In this document: positions 35,201 to 45,392 of the stretch, piece after piece | Layout: every line of letters begins with the position of its first letter | How positions within the stretch are numbered: position 1 is the stretch's first letter | Source: Apostichopus californicus | Taxonomy: Eukaryota > Echinodermata > Holothuroidea > Aspidochirotida > Stichopodidae | Assembly: GCA_020650975.1 (NCBI GenBank) | Contig: JAIPMN010002634.1 | Coordinates: forward strand, 8,484 to 53,875 | Reading direction: 5' to 3' | Length of the DNA: 45,392 bases | Program-made: the position numbers and the translations under genes | The notes under the pieces: model-generated | The model's input: the letters and a program-made list of their open reading frames with translations, nothing else | What the model was told of the DNA's origin: nothing | The model's database searches: none

Positions 35201-35784
35201 ATGTGGGAATAATTATTTATTTTAATTGTGTTTCATTGATTTTAGGTTCAATAACCTATGATATTAAATGACCAGTGTTAGATCTAACGCTTCTACGTAA
35301 TGAGATGCAGTTAGGCGTGTCAAACAGCGGCAATTTGTATCAATATAATTTAGCAAACAATGAATTGAGCCATCAAGTTTTATTGTCCTTGTAAGTGTGA
35401 ATACTTTTATGATACATATTACACAGATGGAACAATTTTCTCCTTCAGTTAACTAACCAAAACCTACAAACAAACAAAAAATGGGGAAGGGAGAAATGGA
35501 GACAGAAATCTCTGCCAATTTTTGTAATAATGACAAAGTGTTAGTTTAACCTATATCCTGGTTGTCCTAAAAAGTTCTTTAATTAAAAATTTCATTGGTA
35601 GGGAGGAGGCATGGAAAAACATGTATTAAAATTATGTTTTTAGCAGGCTGCAGTAATGACTGTTGTAATGACATTACATGTATCCTATCTTTGTAATTTT
35701 TACCTCACATTCAGCATAGCAACAAAAGTGGTACAAAGCCAAGGTTTTATCTACAAAATCATAGAAAATACTTCACCAGTATCA

Positions 35785-35935
35785 AGTTACTTTGTTCCTG
35801 TCTTACATGTCCCCTCACAATAACTGCACTGTCACTCTACCCTGTCTAGATCACTTTGTAAGCCGTTTTAACACTAACCTATATCGGTAACCAGACCATT
35901 CCAGTCTACCGCCCTCCTTCTCTTTCTACCACTGA
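35785..35935 (+). repeat. repeat family A, diverged copy
   Basis: AGTTACTTTGTTCCTGTCTT, ACATGTCCCCTCACAA, CGTTTTAACACTAACC and CTACCGCCCTCCTTCTC follow the family's block order with many substitutions. Same orientation as the other dispersed copies. Confidence 0.65.
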
Positions 35936-36004
35936 AAAAAGAAAAAAAATGAAAAGTGTCATTGAAATGATAGTTTTTTTATTTTTTTATTTATAAGGAA
36001 ATAG

Positions 36005-36060
36005 CTAGTTACTTCGTTCCACTCTTACCTGTCTCCGACTTAACATAAATGTCTCTCACG
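36005..36060 (+). repeat. repeat family A, truncated copy
   Basis: AGTTACTTCGTTCCACTC followed by TTACCTGTCTCC matches only the start of the family. It lies 70 bases after the previous copy, so the two may once have been tandem. Confidence 0.55.
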
Positions 36061-36506
36061 AGTGAACGATGGAATTATCACTTACTTTGACTTTGAGCCA
36101 ATGTATGATCATTACCTATAGTTTTAGCTATTATTTTCTGTTTACCAATCTGTGGTCATGATGGTACAGTATACAGTCATGCCATAACGTAATATACATC
36201 TTATTTTTCATCTCCTCTATACTCCCCTAGCATGCAATCAACTCTCTCCAAGCATCCTATAATCGGACACCTTGCATCATCATCTTTCTTAGTTTAAACA
36301 ATCTCGGAAGTGATTTTTCAAAAAGTCAACTAATTCTGGCATTTAGAGTGCTCCCAGTTCCTCCTCCTTTTGTTGGTCAGTTTTATTTTTAACTCACAAA
36401 CAAGCATACATCAAAACTCGCTACAGCGGTAGTTAGCCTTCTCATGTTTCATCTGACAATTACTGCGTCAGAATTGGCTTTAAAGCAGTATCCCTGTCTT
36501 GTTCAG

Positions 36507-36691
36507 GGTTGCTGCACAAGAGATATCGGCCGAATCCCAGAATGTGGGCACGTTACTCATGGAAAGATATCGCCAACAGATATGTTTATCTCGACGGCAC
36601 TCCTCTTTTTATGTTTATAATTTACACTACAAAACAAATGCTTAGAGTGCCTAGATTTGCAAGAATCTATAGCAATTGTAGTCAATTTTAA
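36507..36691 (+). CDS. weak candidate exon following the 30429 exon
   Basis: A reasonable acceptor (TATCCCTGTCTTGTTCAG ending 36506) is followed by a frame that continues the 30429 exon in phase 1: G-LLHKRYRPNPRMW, ARYSWKDIANRYVYLDG, and then less convincing residues to a TAA at 36689-36691. The first ~100 bases are about half G+C against an AT-rich background, which suggests a real feature. The dibasic KR after LLH and the KK at the end of the preceding exon would suit a processed peptide precursor, but no known peptide is recognised. Other frames on both strands are also open here, so the coding frame is not certain. It could instead be a worn transposon piece. Confidence 0.22.
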
Positions 36692-37522
36692 GTCAGAATT
36701 TGTTTGAAAAAGATGCTTGCCAAATGTTGATATGAATAATGAAGTGATGAGTGACTAGAGTAGTGAGCTTGTAAAGTGTGAAAGAATAATTTATTCTGTA
36801 CAGTTTATACCATTGCCCTACTTTAAATACTGTATCAGTGATAAAAATGCCAAAGGATCCACTGGAATTGAAATGGTGTTGTATATTTATAGTAACAAGA
36901 GATGTAGCCAGCTTATTTTAACATCTCTGCTGGCTGTTATCATTTTATCATCTTGCTATTTAAAGTAGTGTCTGCCTTTGTAACGTTGCTTAACATCTTT
37001 GACACTGCCTAAGTTGAGCCTCTTATTTGAAATGTCAAGGTTACAAATCAAAAAAGTGTGTGTATTACTGTTTTGTCATATTTGGAATATTTTTGGAATC
37101 TGTAAATTATAACGATGGAAGCAGATTATATTTTGCTGGCATGAAAGGAGTCAACAGATGAATCACGATTTTTGCATTATCCATCGTTTATCTTCTTCTT
37201 TTCATTGGTGTGGGGGGTGGGGGTGCTGTAGAGTGGTGGTGCAGAGGATGGACAAATTTTCCAGTGGTCAAGTTCTCTCCTTGACTTTGAAGTTTGAATT
37301 TTTTCAAGTAAAATTCAGTTATAATTGAGGCACAATGATTAACAGTCTAGGACACTCTCGGTCTCCTTACTGCATTAGCCTGCCTCTTCCTCGTCATAGC
37401 TTTGAGTGGTTCTATCCAAGCAATGAATAAATCAATGCATCAGCTACTTCAATGAGTCATTATCATAGCTGTTCAGATCTAATGTAGGTTATTTACTCCA
37501 TTCATTTTATACCTGTCTCATT

Positions 37523-37655
37523 TACTTCACTCCTTGCTTACCTGTCTCCCCACAACCTTAGCACCCTCATTCTACCGTGACTAGAATAAACTGGTAACCT
37601 TTTAACACTGTGCGTCCTCTATGACCAGCACCTCCGGTCAATGCCCTCCCTTCTA
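37523..37655 (+). repeat. repeat family A, well conserved copy
   Basis: It contains ATTTACTTCACTCCTTGC, TTACCTGTCTCCCCACAACC, ACTGGTAACCTTTTAACA and CTCCGGTCAATGCCCTCCC. It then breaks off near 37655, short of the family's 3' part. Confidence 0.8.
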
Positions 37656-37797
37656 TACATGGGCACTCTCAGCTACCCTAGCGTATCAACGTATTAATAC
37701 ACAAGTTAACTTTCAAGTAAACGTACAAGTCAACACACATTATATATGAAGTCAATGGATCAGCTAAGTTTTTGCAATGTTAAGTCAATTTTAATAT

Positions 37798-37880
37798 TCC
37801 TAGCTTACCTGTCTCCTCACAGCATTCTCCTCACAGCATCTCTCCCCCCCCTCTCCCTGCCCCTCCCGCAATATTCCCTC
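37798..37880 (+). repeat. repeat family A remnant plus CTCC-rich tract
   Basis: TAGCTTACCTGTCTCCTCAC begins like the family. It then gives way to short duplications of TCTCCTCACAGCAT and a C-rich simple tract. Confidence 0.5.
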
Positions 37881-38615
37881 CACAGCATTCAAATGCTTTA
37901 AAAGCCAATGTTTAAGTCAATATATCAGCTGCTGTTTCTCCAGTACAAGCAGTAATATCCTGTAATTCAATCCTTGAATATTATTAACCTTGTCATTCCA
38001 TTGGTAATTTCACTGCTTCATCTACCATAACTAAAAGCCTTTATTGTGAAAACAGTTTTTTTTTTTTTTTGTGAGGTAAATAAAAAACAAGTTATTTTTT
38101 AAGTAAGACTCCAACTCCCATGTTAATTATTCATGGATTAATTCTCTGTCTTCATCTAGAGATAAATTGAGATGTTCTCTTGAAACTGAATCTCATGTTT
38201 CTTCTGCAAACCTCAATAAATGGTAGGCTAGGCGCTGACCTAATTTTCCAGTTTCCAGCATCTCCTTCAACTCTCTGAAAATGCATCCGTTAATCACGAA
38301 CGATCCCGGAGGGATGTGCTTCGATGAAATCTCGGAAAAACTAGCCGCCAGAAGTTTCCATTAGGAATACTTCACGGAAATTGTTGAAAATGGTAGTCAC
38401 CATCTTCTTGGCCAGAAAAGCATTTTTTGTTGGTGATGCTTAGGAAGATAGAAAAGAAAAACCACAGTTGTGTTTTAATGAGGAATTTTTTGGACTTGTG
38501 TGCTGGGCTTGTCTGAAGGCCTGGTGAAAGTTTCTTTGGGGCCAAATAATTGGGGGGCCAGAAGTTAATCTGAATTTCAAAAGTAATTGAGATGTGTTTT
38601 GTTTGTTTTCCATCT

Positions 38616-38986
38616 TGCAATGCAGCAATAAAGTGATTCTTCTGTTTCACAATTGTCACGATTATATTATAGTCAATACACAGAGCATTAGTAAGACACA
38701 ACACAGGGATACTTTTTCAAAAGTTTTAATCATTTTAATACTGAGATAAAAATTTGGAAGAAATTATATCTGCCTTTTCACTTCCAAACTTTCTTTCTTT
38801 TCTTTCTTTCTTTTTTTCTTTTGTGAATATCTGAAAGTACATTATTTGCATAGTTAGAAAGGGACAATGCTTTTGAAGTCTTCTTTTAAATCTTCTTTAT
38901 TATACACTACAGTTAAGACCTCTTTGCTACTGAAAGTAAAGTTCAATTTGGGATTTACCTATAAATATCTCTTCCTAAGGTTGTAT
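38616..38986 (+). repeat. direct repeat C, copy 1
   Basis: It starts TGCAATGCAGCAATAAAG and contains TTCACAATTGTCACGATTAT and GACACAACACAGGGATACT. It ends CCTATAAATATCTCTTCC plus TAAGGTTGTA. A second copy follows at 39261-39577. Copy 1 is about 50 bases longer because of an extra stretch and a longer CTTT tract. Confidence 0.85.
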
Positions 38987-39089
38987 TCTATTCGCTATTT
39001 CTATCTTCTATATATCGCTCTCATGTTCTTTTGCAGCTTGTGTGTTGATTATTTTTAGGCCACTTTCGTAGCGTAATTTGTATATTGCC

Positions 39090-39102
39090 GTTGCTTGGTA
39101 AC
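39090..39102 (+). promoter_or_regulatory. X-box-like motif (RFX type)
   Basis: GTTGCTTGGTAAC closely follows the RFX X-box pattern, an imperfect inverted repeat of GTTNCC. It lies between the two copies of direct repeat C in a slightly GC-richer patch. Function is unproven. Confidence 0.3.
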
Positions 39103-39260
39103 GCTACGTACCTCTACTCACTGTTAGCTTATTTCCCTCCCCATGTTATCTCCCGTTCTCTTGTTAGTTTGCATTGTTTGTAAGCTTTAAGAGTTAGTCT
39201 TTCCTTAATTCGAGGGTTTCAGTATGTCTCGTAACCAGCTGAAGTGTATCAACTGTTCTA

Positions 39261-39577
39261 TGCAATGCAGCAATTAAATGATTCTTTTGTTTCACAATTG
39301 TCACGATTATATTATAGTCAATACACAGAGCATTAGTAAGACACAACACAGGGATCCTTCTTCAAAATATCTCTGCCTCTTTCACCTCCAAACCTTCTTT
39401 CTTTTTTTCTTCTTTTGTGAATATCTGAAAGTACATCATTTGTATAGTTAGAAAGGGACAATGTATTTTAATTTCCCTACATCTTCTCTATTATACACTA
39501 TAATTGTGACCTCTTCACTACTGAAATTTAAGTTAAGGTTTGGGAGTTACCTATAAATATATCTTCCTAAGGTTGTA
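39261..39577 (+). repeat. direct repeat C, copy 2
   Basis: This is the partner of 38616-38986, in the same orientation, with a 274-base spacer. Long blocks are identical (for example TATAGTCAATACACAGAGC and ATTAGTAAGACACAACACAG), with divergence mainly around the CTTT tract and the last 100 bases. Confidence 0.85.
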
Positions 39578-39854
39578 CTACCATTGTCAAAGGTTCAAGA
39601 ATCACTTTTGTTTGCAAAGAATAAAGTAAGCCAAGGCTGTGTAAATCCATCAATAATCATATCAAAGATTATTGTATAATGTAGCATTGTCCTTCGGAGT
39701 GAGGTGAAATGAATATAATGTCAATATATTTTTAGATCCAAACAATGGAACAAGCTACTGTATATGAAACAGGTATATGTAGTACTTGAACCAGTTATTG
39801 TTCGTCTCTTTCAGCATCAGCTATGATTTGAACGTACAAGTACTTCAAATATGA

Positions 39855-39942
39855 TGAAGCGACTGGCTCTGTCAGTAGATTACGCTCAATGATAGATATT
39901 TAACACTTTCGGTATAATCTACTGATAGAGCCAGTCACTTCA
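39855..39942. repeat. 28-bp inverted repeat beside the foldback
   Basis: TGAAGCGACTGGCTCTGTCA and eight more bases at 39855-39882 recur inverted at 39915-39942 with two differences. The loop is 32 bases. It ends about 15 bases before the left arm of the foldback element, so it may be part of the same insertion complex. Confidence 0.85.
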
Positions 39943-39957
39943 TGGAGGGGGGGGGGT

Positions 39958-42114
39958 GGGAGGGGGCACAGTGCAACTGGCGCAAGAATGATAACATTTG
40001 GAAGCAATGGTAGATCGGAGTTTGTATACTATAGGAGACAGCTAAGAGAAGTTTGAGGTTAATCAGATTTGGTTTGCTTATCCGTCTGTTCTAAACTAAA
40101 CATGGAGGATAGAAAGTAGCTAACTATGATCACCTAAGTAGTAATATCAGTAGCTGTCATCATGAGATGTCCATCCACACTAGATGAATATAACACTTCT
40201 GGAAACATTTAGGAAGACAGTTAACACATAATAACCAGGACACATTTTAATCAGTCAGTACTTTAAAGTTAACCAATTTGTAAGTGTTGAAATACTTAAT
40301 TTAGAAAAAGTATGAAATTGCATGAAGGTGTTGGATTGGAGTACTCAGGATTTGTTGCCAGTACATATATAGGTGATTTTTCAGCCTTTTTAAGACATTT
40401 CTTCAAATTCTTAAACTTTGTGATTTCGTTTCCTTGCATATATCATTGAGTAAGATATGTATATATATTCAAAACCATGCCAAGGAATAATTAAGTGCAT
40501 TTCATTAACAGAGAAATTTTGATTGAGAGCAAAAGAAACCCATCAGATAATTGTTTTTGATTACATTAATGAAGAGGTCTGTTACCGTTGAAAGTCAAAT
40601 ATATATAAGATTGCCGCCAATGGAAACTGACAAGTGACAAACAAAATTTACATTGTCCTCTGGAACCAATCGTGTGTAAATAAAGAAAGGGAAACGCTAC
40701 ACAATTATGCTGAATTCCAGGCGCCACAAGTAATAACAGATGTTTGGACTAGCTGTTATCTCTTGAGAAAATATACTTGCTTGATATATGCATACAAAGC
40801 TTGAAATTATTATTTCTAGCTAGCCTACAGTAGGATCTTGGAATGCTTTAAAAAAAAACCGAAAAAAAAAATAGCTTCGTAATATTGTCATATGACATAA
40901 GATACCTTGAGAGATCTCAACAGGGATTTTCATTGTTGAATATTTCAGTCCTTGAGAATTCTCATGTGTCCGTTATTTTTCACGCCATTCGTCATAAAAA
41001 AGTGCATTTTGTACAGTACATCAGAAATCTTCGCTTCCTTCTCTAACATCACACTCAAACACATCCAAAGTACACAGTGTGGGATTCTGATTAGTCGGAG
41101 AAAGTATCCGAAGACTCTATTTTAAGATGTTTTGTGGTGTTTGAGACTCTATACAGATTAATTATAATAATAATATAATAATTATAATATAATTATTAAT
41201 TATAATAGATTAGCAAAAGCAGGTGTTTGTTTGTCTGCCAGTCTGACTAAAACCTTTACCTAGAGTTTTCCAACTGTCTATAATTAATAATTCCATTGAT
41301 TTCTGACGATGCAAATGGTTGTTTAAGCACTTGTGCAAAGTAGTTTAATGGCACACAATATGAAAAGTTAGACATTCCCAAAAATTTGATGTTTAAAATT
41401 TTTTTTTTTAAATTATTCATTCTTATTATTGTGAATTTGAAGTTGCAGCTAGCTATTAATTGGCTAAGCTAATGGCTGCTTTTTTTGTGAATTTTTGCAT
41501 TGAATAGTATTAAAATTAAGCTCCGAAATCTGCTTCAACAGTGTTAAAGCAAACAGTAAAATCATGGACAAATTGAAGAGATAATCATTCAAAGCGAGAA
41601 ATGAATCTAGTTAGCCCCATGATAGAGTATTAGTACAAGGATATATGAAAGGAAACAGAAATCACAAAGATTTAAGCTTTGAGGAAATGTCACAAAAAGG
41701 CTGAAAAATCACTGATTCAATGGCAACAAATATGAAAACTCCATTCCAACACCTCCATGGTATTTCATCTAAATTAGATTTGTCAACACTTATAAATTGG
41801 TTAACCTAAAGTACTGACTGCTTACAATGTGTCCTGGTTATTATGTGTTAATTGTCTTCCTAAATGCTTCCAGCAGTGTTCTATTCATCTAGTGTGGATG
41901 GCCATCACATGATGACAGCTACTGATGTTACTACTTAGGTGATCATAGTTAGCTACTTTCTACCCTCCATGTTTAGTTTAGAACAGACAGATAAGAAAAC
42001 CAAATCTGATTTACCTCAAACTTCTCTTACCTGTCTCCATTCACATACAAACTACGATCTACACTAGCGTACAAACTGGTATCATTCTTGCACTAGCTGC
42101 ACCCCCAATGACCC
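39958..42114. mobile_element. foldback element with ~480-bp inverted arms
   Basis: The left arm (about 39958-40450) and the right arm (about 41635-42114) are reverse complements with scattered differences. Matching landmarks are GTCTGTTCTAAACTAAACATG with its inverse near 41970, GTTAACCAATTTGTAAGTGT with its inverse near 41790, and GGTGATTTTTCAGCC with its inverse near 41700. The interior (about 1.2 kb) has no credible gene, so the element is non-autonomous. The outermost ~100 bases of each arm (GGAGACAGCTAAGAGAAG on the left, CTTACCTGTCTCCATTCACA on the right) belong to repeat family A. Target duplications were not resolved. A local inverted duplication is an alternative to transposition. 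Confidence 0.75.
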
Positions 42115-42217
42115 TCACAAGGGGTCACTGGGGGCGCAGCTAGTACAAAAATGTGTAACCAGTCCTTAGACTAGATTAGATCAGAGTATGTATGAATAGG
42201 AGGCAAGTAAGGATCCA
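42015..42217. repeat. ~200-bp palindrome built from repeat family A
   Basis: The right foldback arm is followed at once by another inverted copy. At the centre CACTAGCTGCACCCCCAATG (42091-) pairs with 42121-42145 around a 6-base loop TCACAA. Homology continues outward, weaker, to CTTACCTGTCTCC on the left and GGAGGCAAGTAAGG on the right. About 95 bases lie on each side. The central 24 bp pair at about 22 positions. Confidence 0.8.
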
Positions 42218-42661
42218 CATTTGGTCAAAACCCTATAAAGCAGTAAGTTTTGGTAGTTTTATTGTTTCCTATATATTAAAAAATGGTTAAATGTTAGTCC
42301 AGTTGGCCGATATCTCCAAATGGTATGTGACCTTTATGAAGAAAAATTTCAAAATAATTCCCCCCATATATGAAACAATAAGCATTATGAAAGTAATAAT
42401 GAATAAATTATGTGCCACAACAGATATATTTGATAACTGAGAAAAAGTCACTCGTGGCACATAACTTCGGAAGTCTAAAAATTAATCTCTCCTTGCCCGC
42501 GTAAAAATTGCTCTATGAAGAATTGGAATGTTATAGCTGACATTTAAGTTCCAGCGCGAAGCGTTATTTCATTTTAATTTGGCACTTTGATTGTCTCCCA
42601 CTGAGGGTATATGCTTATACAGCAGTACTTGTGTGAATAGATGGAGTAAATTGATTTTAAG

Positions 42662-42703
42662 TACGTGGTTTAATTGATTAATTAATTTTTCCAAAACCAC
42701 GTA
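42662..42703. other. perfect 10-bp hairpin
   Basis: TACGTGGTTT (42662-42671) and AAACCACGTA (42694-42703) are exact inverted repeats around a 22-base AT-rich loop. No terminator or RNA gene context is evident. Confidence 0.7.
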
Positions 42704-45123
42704 GAGGTGATGTATGTCTGGTACACACATTTTCTGTCAGCAAAAAAAAGAGGAAAAAAAAAGAGTAATTAACAAAGAAACAAAAAACACTGAATTCACA
42801 TCTTAATGGAATGATTTTCTTATGGTTTTTGAACTTGGTAGGAGCTAATTTTGCCAGCTCTTTTAAACAAAAATTCCTCTGGAATTGATATTAAATGTAT
42901 ACAGCATACTTGAACAATTAGTGAAATATTTGTTTTGAAATTTGGGCAATAAACAATTTATTCCTAAGTAAATGTCAATCTTTGAAATAGTTTGAAGAAG
43001 ATCAAGGAAAAAAAAACAACAAGCCCCAAAAAACACACCGAAAATAAAATGAAAGCCTCCCACGGAGCATTATTTAATGGCATTTGAGTTACAATCATCA
43101 TCATTAATAAATTCATCTTCAACCCACACATCAGGTTCTCCTCTGCTTATCTAGGATAGTTTGATAAACCATTACAGAAATATATGAAAATTGGTCAGTT
43201 CTTGAGGAAAAAAAACATCTTTGTGACTTGTAAAGGTAGTTTTTCTTATTTTATTGCATCGGGAGGGGGTGTGGGGCCGGGGGAGGGTTATTTACAGGTT
43301 TTTTAATGGCTAAATTTGTGTTAAGATTTGATGGAAACACAAATTCAGGCGATCAATGTTAATAATCTCTGAATAATTACATGTCTTAGCCAATCAATAA
43401 TGGATTTTAATTTTATAATAGTTTTCCTTAATATATATACTATATTGCAATACTTTTGGACCCTCATCTGCAAAATTTATCTATATAAATGTGACTTTTT
43501 CCCCCACAATTTTTCCCAGTTTTCAAAATTGTATTCTCTCTTTTTATCTTAGTGCAATTTTACTTTAATAAGCTCTCTATTTGGATTTGGATTTCACACC
43601 GCATCATTTGACACTCACTCACGCCGTATTCAGAAGGCTGGTGAGAGACCAACACAAATTGCCCACGCAATTTCTCTCCAGGCTTTTGGCCCCCTTACCA
43701 CTGATAAAATTCTAATAATACCAACGCTGTTTATGGCAGTATTGGTCGGTATGAACGGGAAGTCGGCTTATAATGATGACAATACTAACTGCTGTGACAT
43801 TACAGTCGTATATATACAGTGTCTGTGGGAGTGTGCTTAATTTCTTCTTAAATGTTAATCTGACATTTGGAGGCCAAATTTACTTTTCTGTTATTATTAT
43901 TCTTCTTCTTGATGCTTATCCAATTGACTGCTGATTGGGCAGCAGAATTTGAAATATTAAAGACATCTCCATGGAAAAATCTTGGAAGCAATAGAAATTC
44001 ACAGTTGTAGTAAAATATGACCAAATTGGGATAAGAACAGATGGGTTTGTTTGAAAGGTAATTAATTATAAAATTTAACTATAAATTAATAACTTTTGCC
44101 AGATAAACCCTTGACCATTCCAGGAAGTGGACTTTGCTAATCTATGTTGTCATCATAGCACATTTTCTGCTAATTTTGTTCTGTATTTTGTGTCCTTGAA
44201 ATTTGATCCAAAATGCACAGTTCCCTATAGATCTGTCAAAGTACTTTAAATTCTCGACAAGATTAAAATGCAGATATATCTAAATGATTTTAAATAGTTT
44301 CTTTCTGTAGATGGATTTATAATTTGGTGCTTTGTCAAACTAGAAAGAAAGAACAAACAAAACAAAAAAACACAGATTTTTCAACTAATTTGTCATGATG
44401 ATGTTGCTCATTTTTGCTGTGTTTTAGGTTCATTTCATAATATTTCACCAAATATCTATGTCCTTAAAAATGCATTAGGATATGAATTTTTACCTAAGTG
44501 TAGAATTGGAAATCATTTAAAAGTATTTTTTGTCTAAACAGTACTAAAACTTTGACCAAAATGGTAGTCCTTTGATGTTTCTATAAAATCCCTTCTTTTA
44601 TTGATAATTTTTTATATATCTCTGCTTTCAATATCAGATTTATTGTTTGATTTATCGACCTCATTCTCCTCTTTCTTTTGTCTTAAACTTAAACTGATTT
44701 AAAAAGGAAGAGAAGGAAATTAAATCAAATTGAACTTTTTACGGTGTGGATTATATGTATTGTCCTATTTATTGAATTTTACTTTAGAAATTTGAAGTAC
44801 AGTTTTTTAAGCCTTTCATGGTATTAAACATTTGAACATGTACATATATAGATTAATATCCACCGATGACAAACATGTGCTTCTTTTAGTGTGTGCAGCT
44901 GTGTTGGTGTTTGTACTCTGTACATACAGCCTCATATATAAACAGTCAATGTAATCATGTTATTATTTTGCACTATGGCTTGTTTGTGTAATTCCCAGTC
45001 TTTCATTGATTATGAAAGTGAAGGCTTTGGGTAGTGATTTGTCAAATTGTTGTAAAAAGTGCTGTGTTGTCAGCCCAAAGTTCTAACCAGTGAACAATGA
45101 AGACAGCCAACACAATCCCTACT

Positions 45124-45392
45124 ATTGTCCCCATCTCTTCCCCCTCCCTTCCTTTCTACCCCTTTCCATTCCCCATCCCTTCCCTTACCCATACTTCCCT
45201 TCCCCATACCTTCCCTTCCATTCCCATCCCAATCCTTCCCAATACCTTCCCTCTCTCTTTTCCCTCTCTCCCCCCTCCCTTCTCCCTTTCTATCCCTTCC
45301 ATTCCCCATACCTTTCCATTCCCCATCCCTTCCCTTCCCCATACTTCCCTTCCCCATACCTTCCCTTCCATTCCCATCCCAATCCTTCCCAA
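45124..45392 (+). repeat. pyrimidine-rich minisatellite, ~150-bp period, running off the window
   Basis: The sequence is almost pure C/T with sparse A, made of CCCTTCC, CCCATACC and CATTCCCATCCC subunits. A block starting TTCCATTCCCCATCCCTTCC at 45164 recurs at 45314 almost identically, which gives a 150-base higher-order period. The long glycine/arginine-rich open frames on the opposite strand (MGKGRDGEWKG type) are products of this repeat and not genes. Confidence 0.9.

Larger units (their letters stand above)
30547..36506 (+). other. candidate intron downstream of the 30429 exon
   Basis: It starts with a GTAAGA donor and ends at the acceptor candidate near 36506. A diverged family A remnant lies at 30575-30615, just after the exon. 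A Penelope-like terminal piece (32095-32200, minus), family A copies at 35785 and 36005, and G-runs near 34120 and 34960 are the main features. The rest is AT-rich with no recognisable coding. Open frames in it lack splice context and domains. Confidence 0.4.
36692..45392. other. gene-poor right end
   Basis: No exon is supported in these 8.7 kb. The stretch contains family A copies (37523, 37798), a local duplication (38616-39577), an X-box motif (39090-39102), a foldback complex (39855-42217), a hairpin (42662-42703), low-complexity AT repeats (about 41158-41208), a G-rich patch near 43260, a slightly GC-richer unexplained block near 43590-43760, and a minisatellite (45124-45392). Confidence 0.5.

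Noticed and set aside
12054-37880. CRISPR-like or regularly spaced array made of the family A copies
   Set aside because: Spacing is irregular (hundreds to thousands of bases), units are long and diverged, and the context is animal DNA.
41158-41208. Palindromic AT stretch
   Set aside because: It is simple (TAA/ATT)n low-complexity DNA and carries no specific signal.
42662-42703. Hairpin considered as a transcription terminator
   Set aside because: The setting is eukaryotic and there is no T-run or adjacent gene. It is listed only as a hairpin.
45070-45392. Long minus-strand frames rich in Gly, Lys, Arg and Met
   Set aside because: They are translations of the pyrimidine-rich minisatellite. 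The repeat period and low complexity explain them fully.

Overview
The window is gene-poor, AT-rich animal nuclear DNA. It has intron-sized gaps between short exons with metazoan splice sites, and many degenerate repeats: two kinds of tRNA-derived SINE, a 5'-truncated LINE, Penelope-like terminal fragments, a hAT-type MITE and foldback elements. The plus-strand SINE, with its 'ccttgggcaagg' and 'ctccattgcctctcttcacccagg' body, and the overall texture fit a marine deuterostome invertebrate, possibly an echinoderm such as a sea cucumber. That is an inference from memory. The sequence does not prove it.

Layout. Bases 1-1236 are flank with a minus-strand SINE and a Penelope-like fragment carrying a hammerhead-like core. 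A plus-strand gene starts at 1237. Exon 1 encodes a signal peptide and ends in phase 1. Exon 2 (11592-11732, phase 1 to phase 1) encodes a six-cysteine module whose spacing matches the ectodomain of NPDC1 (neural proliferation, differentiation and control protein 1). A short candidate exon 3 lies at 19084, entered in phase 1. I found no convincing transmembrane or cytoplasmic NPDC1 exons, so they are beyond the window, absent or too diverged to see. A second signal-peptide-like exon (30429-30546, also phase 1) follows a CRE- and CCAAT-bearing promoter-like region. It is either an alternative first exon or the start of a separate small secreted protein, whose next exon may be at 36507.

The rest is intronic or intergenic. 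The most notable repeat is a ~165-240 bp family (called family A here). Nearly all of its dispersed copies point the same way. Its opposite strand carries a consensus splice donor (GGAGACAG|GTAAG). The same sequence forms the ends of a 2.2-kb foldback element at 39958-42114. Other structures are a row of three GATC-rich hairpins at 21317-21479, a 47-bp inverted repeat enclosing 1.04 kb at 23662-24799, a SINE split by a hAT MITE with an 8-bp target duplication at 28381-29060, three local direct duplications, and a ~150-bp pyrimidine-rich minisatellite running off the right edge. There is a 10-N assembly gap at 28650-28659.

No operon, bacterial or viral gene is present. All gene calls rest on reading frames, splice signals and remembered family patterns, with no database search.
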